From NCBI GenBank assembly GCA_003008705.1, contig PDUO01000012.1, positions 138,870-202,869 of the forward strand: a DNA stretch of 64,000 nucleotides, written 5' to 3'. A program made the position numbers and the translations under genes. Shown piece after piece: positions 23,091 to 32,913 of this stretch. The stretch comes from Pezicula radicicola (Eukaryota; Ascomycota; Leotiomycetes; Helotiales; Dermateaceae). The first letter of the stretch is position 1; the number at the start of each line of letters is the position of its first letter. The notes beneath the pieces were generated by a model that worked only from the letters and a program-made list of their open reading frames with translations, was not told where the DNA came from and did not search any database.

Positions 23091-26000
23091 CTTGGGCAAA
23101 CCTGATGGATCGCTGTGCGGCTTGCGGTACAGAAGCCCTGGTGGTTTTCTTTCCAAGTAAAAAAAAAGTGAGGTTGGTCGAAGTTATGCCCGCTCGCTCG
23201 CCCGCTGAAAATAGAGCCTCTCGGGATCCTGCATGTAGATACGTCAGAATGGTTTTGCTTCTTCCCCTTGCATCCCAAAGATGCGGTGAAGGCTAAACCT
23301 ACAAGTATCCTCGAAGGATTGCTACTTTCCAACAAAGTCGATTTATGTTTGGTATCCAGAATACAGCTAGAGTCACGCACTGCCGGGAGTGTGCGGTGCT
23401 GTTGTTGTCTTGTGAATCAATCTGTCACACCTGCACGTTCCGAATTTCATGTGGGTTGGTGGAAGATGGCACTGGGGACACCAGTTGTGTGTATGCTGTG
23501 ATCCAAAAAAACGAAGGAAAAGCCTTGTGGTATAGTCGCAAAACTGATCTTCCTGCCACAACGTGTTGAAGACTTGTTTTCTCCGTTGAAGGATACCCGA
23601 TGAGTTTTGAATGCTGGAGGTTAAAGAACGAGTGTCGACGTTTCAAGAACGCAGTTATGGTAACTGAGAGACCAACAGGCGAAGCCTTCAAGGCATGCTT
23701 CTGACAACGATGAATGAAAGACGAAGATCGTTTTTGAAAGGCGGTCCACGATAGAGAGGGCTTACGGGCTTACTAAACTTAGGTGGATGGCAGGACTGAC
23801 CTCTATATGTCGCTCGCTAAGGGGCAGATGCTGTTGCAGGAGACAACGCTTGTTGGTGTCGCAGACGAGAGCAAGCTGCGCCAGGGCTTTGAATGTAGCA
23901 TGTCCCAGGTTAGGGAAGGTCAGATGGACTGAGAATATCGAGCGGGTTTGAACCTTACTGCTTCGAGATGATGGGAGCTACTGTAGAAAAGAGTTTAGAG
24001 TTTTGTAAAGAGCGGAGGTGCATTCAGGCAGTTGGGAACCGCCGTCCTGAACTGGCTCTTGTAAAGGTGGTTTGGTAGTTTGGCAGTTTCCTTGAGATGG
24101 ACATAATTTTTGTTAGATTTATCATGGTCAATGTTATTGTTAGTGTCATAGTGATGGATCAGGCCAAACAATCCAGTACGACAAATGAGTTGTGGTTTGA
24201 TACAGTTGTACGAAAGCACAGATGAAGATGAAGCTGGATACCATGGATACGGCACTTCTACACATTTGCGGGAGGACTTTCACGCCTCTCACGCAGTGTC
24301 CCCGTCGTGTTGGTCGCTTGCACACCCCTGTAAAAGAGCAAGCAAAGTGCTGTATAAGCTACCCCTGGCACCCCAGATGAGCGGCTTGGTATCGCTGTCG
24401 ATCTCGTCGGGGATTACTAAAAAGCAACGTCAGTTGTTTCCTATTTTGTAAAGACAATGCATGCATGTCCTGTTGGCTGTTGCTCTGTTGCTCTGTTGCT
24501 CTGTTGCTCTGTTGCTCTGTTGCTCTGTTTTTTGAACAACCTTTTATTTTGTATTTAGCCATCCCAAGTATATCTGCATCGTGCAGCAGAGCTTCTGGCT
24601 TCGACATCTCACTCCACTGTGCACAGTATGCACCACCGTTGACGATAATACCCAGCTTCCTTCTTAAGATATCCAAGCTCAGCCACAACCCCCCGCAGGC
24701 TTTTCATGGCTTTTGTAGCGTCGAACCGGACAAGCTCATTCGTTACTCGGATCACGGTAGCACGCCGTTTAGAAACTACCTGGTGCTTAGAAGCCTATGG
24801 ATCATCTTTCCACATGATCTTCGGAATTTACTTCTAGTATAGAACCACGTATGGAGAGCCAGTACACGACGATCAATGGAGCATGTTAGCTGAAGGTAAT
24901 ATGCTACTGGGCACCTTCGCTATTGACTCTTTCTATGCCTCTTTCTACTCGTAACCCTCTCTGAATCTGATGTGATGTTTGTACTGCTCTCAATGGTTCA
25001 GGATGGTGTTCTATGCCACAGTATCATCGTGAATTGGAAAATTCTCGCCGACGAAAACCTGATTTATCACACGAGGTCTGTTTCCAATCTTCTGTTTCAA
25101 GCGGCATCCCTTTGTCCACAGACATCTCGCCAAGTCAACAGACACCACCGGCTCGTACAGAATAGCACGAGCAAAAAGGATAATCATTTGCATGGCATAC
25201 AGCATAGGTACTTTGTCCTTACCTTCCATAATCCATCTTATTAATCTTATTATTTCCAACCAAATGCCAACACACTCGACGACCAAAGTCTCAAAAGCGC
25301 AGTATCATCTATTCCAATCGATCTTGAATCTCGCACCCCCCCTGAAACGATCTCGCCATGCGAGCATCCCAGTCACGATCTCTAACCGAGCAGAGTGCAC
25401 ACGCCCCCCTATTTTCTTGTTTCTTCTTCCGACCACACCAACAAACCGTGCATTTGTGGCCAACTACGGTGCTGCAGGTGCTGACAGCACACCAAATACG
25501 AGCCGCAATCTATTCCCCGCATATCAAGAAGCCAAACACAGTAACACAAGTCTAGAATATTTATATTTATATTTAGCCACAACACACAACCCCCGACCCA
25601 AACGGTTCGGAACCAGTGGTCGCCGTCGGCTGGGCCCTCGGTAAGTACTGTAGAACATAAGGGCGCACTGAGGATGTTCTTCAGACCGTATTGCTTACTG
25701 TACCAACACCGCCCATGAGAAATGCATGTCATACCAAGCGTCCACCCTCCAACCATTCTTCAAGCGAGATCTCCATACTGTACCTTACCCTATCCTTATC
25801 CCTTATAAAATCCTCCATTTCTCCAAGCTAGAACCCAATTTACATCTACCCGCTACGGTGCACCGTCTAAGCGCTGATTGCATACTCGCGTTCCTACATT
25901 AACTTCTGGAGACTCCCAACTAAATAACTTAGGAAACAATGGCTTATTTAACGACTACAGTATGACTAAGTGCCTACGTATTGAGCGTGGCTCGGATACG

Positions 26001-26940
26001 GGTAAGCCCAAGTAGGTAGGAGAAGTCTCCGAAATCGCCTGCTGCAACTACCCAGTTGCGTTTGATAATGTAGAGCAAGGTTTGAGATGTTCTCAGTGAC
26101 ACAAGTCAGGATATTTGGCAAGTTGGTTGTACTATTCCTCTCTACCCTTCTTGCCTTGGCTTCACATGAATATTTAGGATGCAGGAGAGGACTGCAAAAG
26201 TGCGATAGAGCATCGTTAACTAGGGAAGTGCGATGGCAAAAGAACAAGCCGAAAGAATGACTGTATTGAAGAAGGGAAGGAATGACAAATATGCCTACAA
26301 GGATCAGATCAATCACATCTCCTCCATCCACCATAGAAATCCGATCCTATGCAAAGGCAAGCAAAAACAAAGGGGCAAGCAATCAAGCTGTAAAACTCTG
26401 GACAAACGAAAGAACCCTCCTCAATCTGTATTCAACTCCCTCCAGCCACTGCCATCAAAGCCACTACGTCTCCTTCCACATCAATCACCCAAAAATCAGA
26501 CCACCACGAAGCCGCTGCTCGCGTATCCTCCACCGTTCATTTGGTGCGCCTGTGGTGGCACTGTATCATTCCGTCCGAGTCGAGCCGTGTTTGTATCGCA
26601 TCGTTCATCCGTCGGTTGCTTCTCTGGTAGGAAGTGAAGTGAAAGGAGCTATGATAGCCAGTAACTCCTCGGGGAGCACCACACGAGGATCTCTGTCCGA
26701 AGATGGTTATCGCGTTGTTTTGCATGAGAAGTAAAAAGTCAATAAGCAACCAGAAATATCTTGGCCGCCTATCAACTATCTCTCTAATCACGTCCTACTC
26801 CCCCCATTCCATGAGGGACATTGTCAGTCAACTGTTTGTTTTCGATCTTTGTCGGAAAGAAAAAAGCAAAAAGCAAGCAGAGATGCAATGCGCATTCTCC
26901 GTGTCAAATCGAAAAGGTTAAGGCTTCTTTCCCGAGTCGA
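23091..26940. other. Long gene-poor interval upstream of the chitin synthase
   Basis: About 3.85 kb between the chitin synthase start and the UPF2 stop, both on the minus strand. The longest frames (25192-25644, 26282-26734, 24465-24842 on plus; 24359-24688 on minus) are low-complexity or overlap frames on the other strand, and none shows a domain, signal peptide or plausible splice partner. The interval holds at least the chitin synthase 5' region and an octamer tandem repeat. A noncoding RNA or a fast-evolving small gene cannot be excluded by eye. Confidence 0.45.
24478..24529. repeat. Tandem octamer (TGTTGCTC) x about 6.5
   Basis: Six perfect head-to-tail copies plus a partial one, flanked by unique sequence. 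The unit length is not a multiple of three and no gene covers it. Confidence 0.95.
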
Positions 26941-29900
26941 CTATCTTGATAACGAGTCCAACTTCTTCGGAGATGTCTTCGAAGGCTTCTTCTTTGGGAC
27001 ATCTCCGGACACAACTCGGATGACGGCTGCGGCCGTTCCTTGCAAGGAACTTGATCTTGCAGGTGGAGCATCAGGAGAGAAGTTTTGACGACGAGTACTA
27101 GCAGTATTAAATTGAGGACTGGGTCTTCGACTGGTAGCACTATCACCGACATCCAACTTCCCGGCTTCCTTTTGGGGCCCTTGGGAGAAATTCTTTGAGT
27201 TCTGTCTGGAGTCATACCAATCGATATCTGTTAATTGCAGTTTTCTTGCGCGTTGACCACTGCGGTTACTACCAGATTTGTCAAATCTGCCAGAACCAGC
27301 TGCGACCTTCTCGAGACCTATGTTTCCTTTCTTAATATTTGGATTCGGGAGAAGGGGTGGCAGAATTTCTTCACCATCTTGTTCCTCGCCATCGTTGAGA
27401 TCATAATTGAGAACGAGATTCTTGATGCGTTTCTGTTCCTCCCTTTCAGCAGCCTGTTGAGTCTTCATAGCAATGGCAAAATTAGAATCCGAAGGCAAGG
27501 ACACAGTTTTAGTCTAGATCCTAAATGTTAGCGGAATTCCATCAAATATGACTTCAATACTCACCGTTTGGCGATTGCCACGCTTCGTGAGGAGAGAGAA
27601 GGCCATTGTGCCTCCAGGAGAAGCATTGGCAGTAGTAGACTCCTCTCCAACTGTCTCGTTCAGGGATGTGGCTTCGCGGTCCTTTCGTTTCATAGGCAGT
27701 GGGACATCAAATGTCGCCTTGCGTTCGAACTTTCTCGACTCTAGACTTTCAGCCATCATCTTTGCATACTCACGCTCAAAGTCAGCCTCATCCTCAGGGT
27801 CAATTTCTTCCTCTTGTCTTGTCACAACAATGTTCTCTTCTTCGGAGTCAGTAGCTTCTGGAGAAGGTTGACCATCGCCATTTGTATCAGCGTCATCTTC
27901 TTCCCCCGATACATCTTCAGTCTCCTGTACAACGATGTCGGCTTCGCCATCGCCTAGACCATCATCCGACGAGTCATCGCTTTCGAGTTCTTCGGGCTCA
28001 ACAACTTTGTCAAGTCCGGTCGACTTTTGGTCTTGTGCCATGGCAAGTTGAAAGGCGCGGCTTGCTTCCTCCAGGTTAGACGCAAGCTTCCACTGTGGCC
28101 TTGTCAGAGCAAAGACGTCTTGTACAATGAACTCAATGTCCATAGGAAGCGGGTCTTTGGTGTAAATGTAGTACTACGACCTGTCAGCGTCGAAGGTTAC
28201 TACCGCCCTTACCAATGCTGCGTACCTGAAAGAACGATAAGAAATAATCAAGCTTCTTTCCAGCATTTCCGCGACTGAAGAAGACACCACAAGTCTCAAG
28301 GAGTATCGCAATCAGGCGAATGCGGAAGAAGTCGTCAGGCATATCGAGCGGATTGATGCGGCCAGGAATTGGCGGACCGCCTCGTAGTAGGTCAGCATAT
28401 TTTCAGCAAATAATTTTTTTTTCAAACATACCGTGACCAAAGGTTAAGATCCGATACATAGCATCGAAGATAACTGGGTGGTCTACCATGCGATAATTGT
28501 AGAGTTCGCCAAGATATCTCACCTCTGCAATTCTTCGTTGATTGAATTTGAAGTCATTTTGCTCAAGACCGATAGCGATATATTCGAGAAGATTGTCTAT
28601 AACAGTGGTAACGAAGTCCTGGTGGTACCTGTATAGAGCACCTGCAAGAATTGCAAGAATTTGGACATTACTGTGCTTGACTTTGCCTGGCTTTGAGAAA
28701 ATCTTCTCCAGGATTGTGACGACCTTCTCATCATTAGCTCTGCTTCTCCACTGTTATTTGAAGGTACATACCTCGGGTTCTTCCCAATGAAGTCTCCGAA
28801 TCTGTTTCAGAATTCTAGTGTAGTTTCGAGTGTTCATATCCAGATAGATAAGCTTACGGATGAACATGTCAATGGGAGTTCGTTCCTTTTGCTGAATGGC
28901 AGCCCTGACGGGAGGATCAACGTAGTATACCGCATTTTCAATCAACATTCGCTCTTGCTGTCCAATGTGCTGGACTGACTTCTTCCGTTGAAGAGTCTCC
29001 AAGAAAGAGGCCAGTCTTGGTGAGGTTTCCGGATTTCGAAGCAAATAGCGACCACAATTCTCAAGAAGATTACAGATGATTTCTATGTTCATCCTCGAGA
29101 AATCGTCGAGGCTGACCTTCAAGCAATGGAAGATTACATGTTCGGGTACAACGCCAAATTTAGTCAATTCCGCAAGATAACGGATATTGCTGAGTCGAGC
29201 TTGGCCAAGGAATTCCTTCTCCTTACGCCGCTGGAGGCTTCGAAACTCCTGATCAAGATGATCGACAAGACCTTTGGTAACATCCGACATGTACTTGCCT
29301 AATGTAGCAACAAGTCGAGAGTAGGAAGGAAGTAGATCACTTCGACCTTTGGGAATTTCTTGAACCGCTTTGATCAAACGATTGCGGGATGCTTTTGAGT
29401 TCAGGAAGCAAAAGTCAATGGCGGCTTGGTCGATCACATCCTTATTGGTAAGGTCTGGAAGTCGAGCCAGAAGAGCATCAACTTGAGCTCCGGTCGTCTT
29501 ATTAGCAATGGCCGTGGATTTATCCTCTTCGGCAGCTCTGGCACTTGCCTCCGCAGCATCAACACCGTTAGTGTCGGCTAGGTCGATTTTCTTGCCAACC
29601 TGCTCATCTGTGTCGGTCTTCTTCTTCTTGCCATCTTCAAGAAGCATGCCCGGCACTTTGCCCTTCAGGTCAACCAGATTTTCGTAGAATCTTCTCTCAT
29701 CTTCATCTTCCCAGATTCCAGCTCCCTCACCTTCACCTCTCAGATATTCGCCGGTTTTTATGAGGCCTATGCCGCCGTTTCCAGTTGCCGAAGCATCTTC
29801 AGAATCCTTCAGATCAGGCATTTCCCCTCCGATGGCATCTCCAAGGACCTGCGCATTTGCGACAAGTCTTTCTTGGGCTTTCACGGCCTTGTCATAGTTT

Positions 29901-31041
29901 GCTTGGCGATCTTCAAATACCTGGCCAGACTTGACGTAAGCCTCAGCGTCTTTCCTAGCCTGTTTACTGATAGCCTTTTGGTCTCGTATAAGGTGAGCCT
30001 TGACATCCTCAAAATACCGCTTCAGTATATTACGGAAGCGCTCTTGGAGTTCGGGTGATGCCAGAGGAGGGTCTTCCGCTGACTCGGCGATGGGAGTATC
30101 TTCAGCTGAATCTTCGTCTGCGTCGGTTCGATTTGTCGCACCTGTCGCACCGTCCTCTTCGACTGTCTTGCGACCTTCAGCCCCAGCTTCCTTAACTCCC
30201 AAAATGTCCCAGCCAAAAGCTTTCACAAATACTACAAGCAAGGGTAAGTTCGCATGATCTCTATCGTGGCCCAGCAAATCTTTGAGAACCTCCAATGGAA
30301 ACGGCTCGGCCCCGCCTCCTTTTCCTGCACCATTTACCTTCGCCCTAGCATCGGATATTTTTGTCGAGGCGCCTGATAGAGATTCTTTGCCCCGAGAAGC
30401 AGTGTCTGGTTGGCTGACATCATCAAGTGTTCTCAATACCCCAACAAGCCAGAGTTCTGTAACAACTCTCAGAAGAACCCGCTGACGCTTAAGCCGTTCT
30501 TTCTCCTCCTTTTCTTTTGCATCTATCGGAAGGGTCTTTAGTAAGGACTTATCCGGTGTAGCCAATCCCTTCCCTACAAGCCATCCGAGAAATTCCGTAA
30601 ATTCTGCAGGTCCAAAGCGCTGGTGCAATGCGCTGACAATCTCTACACCAGCCTCAATCTCGCCCGGAGATTTCACGTTGCAAAGACCCTCATAGCATGC
30701 AGATATGATCTCCGATAAGTATTTATGAAGGCTAAGTGTTCGGACCTCTTGAAGGAAGGTGCTAAGGGTTGATGTTGTAATTGAAGTTCGGAGGCGCTTA
30801 ATGAAGGCAGTATTCTTCTTCAGAGAAGAATCTAAAGACTTGTTCACACTGAAAACATCTGTAGTACTTATTAATTCTCGCAAGTAAGCTGTCTCTTTTA
30901 GCCCAGAAAAACTTACCCTTCTCGCCCTCCCAAGCTCGTGTATTCAAGTCGCGCAATTCGCCTGGAAGAAGCCACAGTCAGCAATGATACCACAATGCTG
31001 AGTAGAAGCTCAAGGGACTCACGCTTTCTCTTGCGATCCAT
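26941..31041 (-). CDS. upf2: Nonsense-mediated mRNA decay factor UPF2/NMD2
   Basis: Seven minus-strand exons (31041-31023, 30961-30917, 30858-28772, 28726-28432, 28380-28226, 28173-27565, 27513-26941) encode 1260 aa. After MDRKRKRELRDLNTRAWEGEK comes the first MIF4G domain (about 22-220), then an acidic/coiled segment. The second MIF4G (about 475-690) contains the KDVIDQAAIDFCFLNSKASR stretch. The third MIF4G (about 695-880) includes GGPPIPGRINPLDMPDDFF and LPMDIEFIVQDVF. A very acidic linker leads to the C-terminal UPF1-binding region (NFAIAMKTQQAAEREEQKR) and a basic tail. UPF2 bridges UPF1 and UPF3 in the cytoplasmic surveillance complex and stimulates UPF1 helicase. Size and domain order are normal. 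The two tiny 5' exons (19 and 45 bp) follow GTGAGT/GTAAGT donors and are needed to reach a start codon. Confidence 0.93.
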
Positions 31042-32203
31042 CTCAACCAACCTGAGCCCCGCTCAGCCTTGGAGATGTAAGTAAAAAATGTGGGATGTGC
31101 TGTCTTCTTCGTGCCCCCACATTCGCGCAGCCTAGGGAAATCGCATAAGGTACCAGTGATAGTAGGACTGTGCAGAGGCAAGAAGATGCATCTGAATTCT
31201 CTTCCGCCGTTTGGGTTGTTTGCTGCGTTCGTTCTCGTGGCTTGGCGGATTGCTGAGGGAGAGTTGCGTCAGGATGATTGTAAAATTGAGGTCAAGATCA
31301 AGCGCGACTTCTGTAATCGATACAAGCACCGAGCCGATGGAATGGAATTTAGCCCGGCCTTTAGCGCCTTGCGATCTACATTCAGCCTCGCCTCTCCGTG
31401 TAGGTGCAGCGGTGCAGTACTGTACCTTAGTTGGACGACCTATCATTAGCTAACGCTACACACAAACACTGTGACTGTGCGTGTTATTTCATCCCATATC
31501 AGCAAAGGCTTTAGATATTTCATGTGCATATCACAAAGGTCCACTTAAGATCTTTTACGCATTTCTTGAAATTTTGGTGTTCGACCATGTCCGCAGTCCA
31601 TGTCATATCCATCCTCACATTTTCTTTTCGGCGTCAATTTCTCCTACCTGCAAAGCAATGTAAGTTCAGAAAGACAAGCATGAGTAAAGGGAACCTTTCA
31701 TCTAACGTACTCTAGTTCCCGAGGCGAAATCAGCACAGTGCCTACCTGGCAGCTCACACCTAATGCCGCTCCACTGTGAGTCCAGTATGATCAGCTGACC
31801 ATAAGTATACTGTGTCAAGTTAATTAATGGTAAGAAATCATTTTCAAACAGCTACATATTGAGATATACGAGTTGGACTTAAGTATCTCATTTGAGTTGA
31901 GTAGCTTACTTGGTCTGAGGAACTTAACTTGATTTGAGTAAACCATTCCTTCCTTATGTCAACATAGCCACAATCAAGATGATCTCTTCCAAAGCAATGC
32001 GTACGGTGCAGTCTTGTTTCCTTCCACAGCCGCGGCCAAAGTATATAGGGCCTTACGAAATACTTCCAACTCGCTTGAATTATCTCGCGACAGCATCTCC
32101 TAGGAGAGAATGTTGTAGATATCCGTCTTTTTGTCGATTCGTGGTGTCGTTAGCCTTATCAGCCAGGTACCGGTCCGTAATCACGTCGCCAGTGGCCCAC
32201 AAC

Positions 32204-32211
32204 CTCCGCGG
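32204..32211 (+). promoter_or_regulatory. NirA/NIT4-type binding site in the niaD promoter
   Basis: CTCCGCGG matches the nitrate-specific activator consensus CTCCGHGG and lies about 700 bp upstream of the niaD ATG. It is the only exact match I saw in this intergenic region. Confidence 0.6.
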
Positions 32212-32280
32212 TCCTCCTCCAAAGTTGCGCCAGCCAATGAGACGGCCGCCACACCGATAAGGAACTCAAAGTCCACCAGC

Positions 32281-32301
32281 ACAGTACAGTTACTGTACTG
32301 T
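32281..32301. repeat. 21-bp perfect palindrome (10-bp arms, 1-bp spacer)
   Basis: ACAGTACAGT, a single T, then ACTGTACTGT. It lies between the NirA-type site and the niaD start; a related self-complementary ACTGTACAGT is at 32473-32482. Confidence 0.85.
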
Positions 32302-32592
32302 ACTAGTAGTGCCGACTGTGTTCCCGCTGTTCCAACTTCCAAGCCCTCACGGCCGTCGACAACACGTTGTTTGTTGTCAGATCTCCTTCTATCCTGGTCA
32401 TCTCCAAGTCCGCGGAAGTGGCTGACAACATATTGGACTGTCTAGTGAAACCGCGCAAACAATGAAGACTATACTGTACAGTGCCTTCGCAAAGTTTGCC
32501 AGGGACTGACGGGTACCAGTAGTCAACATAATGACATCGATAGGCCTCAGAGTTCTTTCTCCATGCACCCACGCACCCACGCACCGTTGCCC

Positions 32593-32620
32593 TATTATTA
32601 TTATTATTATTATTATTATT
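32593..32620. repeat. (TAT)n microsatellite
   Basis: Uninterrupted TAT/ATT triplet run of about 28 bp in the 5' flank of niaD, about 290 bp from its ATG. Confidence 0.9.
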
Positions 32621-32913
32621 GTCTTTACTCTTTCTTCACTCTTTCATTCTTTTGCTAACTCGTTATACTTTGTACGAGTAGCATTCATCTACTGCGCCCT
32701 TATCTTATTCATTCATTCTATCAGTCAACCTCTTTCTCCTGCCTTACTTTCAACATACCTTGGCCATCTGTCATGCTGTATTGTGATGACAGTCATTGCC
32801 AGATCCGTTTATCCACCATTTAATGACCCAGTTTCTTCCCTAAGGCACGCTATTCCTAGGGCTTGCATTCCGCTACCCTTTACCCTACCCTGTAAGCAAC
32901 CAGCATTGCCAAG

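Larger units (their letters stand above)
32156..32723. promoter_or_regulatory. Cluster of AreA-type GATA motifs upstream of niaD
   Basis: HGATAR matches occur at 32156-32161 (minus), 32255-32260 (plus), 32538-32543 (plus), 32700-32705 (minus) and 32718-32723 (minus). AreA/NIT2 GATA factors activate nitrate genes when preferred nitrogen sources are absent. Individual GATA motifs are common by chance; their number and the neighbouring NirA site make the group credible. Confidence 0.5.
31042..32913. other. Divergent intergenic region between UPF2 and niaD
   Basis: About 1.87 kb holding the UPF2 promoter and the niaD regulatory region. Contents: a decayed AT-rich stretch near 31850-31940, a NirA-type site (32204-32211), GATA boxes, a 21-bp palindrome (32281-32301) and a TAT microsatellite (32593-32620). 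No domain-bearing frame is seen. Confidence 0.6.

Noticed and set aside
24478..24529. Possible CRISPR-like array
   Set aside because: No spacers, very short units, and the genome is eukaryotic; a simple tandem repeat.
24359..24842. Frames crossing the TGTTGCTC array encoding repeated ATEQQSNR or LLCCSVAL-like peptides
   Set aside because: The peptide repeats are just the translated octamer; the unit is not a multiple of three, so periodic coding is unlikely.
25192..25644. 150-codon plus-strand frame in the gene desert
   Set aside because: No recognisable motif and overlapped by frames on the other strand; could not be supported as a gene.
26233..26734. Two overlapping plus-strand frames of 134 and 150 codons
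   Set aside because: Two registers open at once in low-complexity sequence, with no domain, signal peptide or intron signals.
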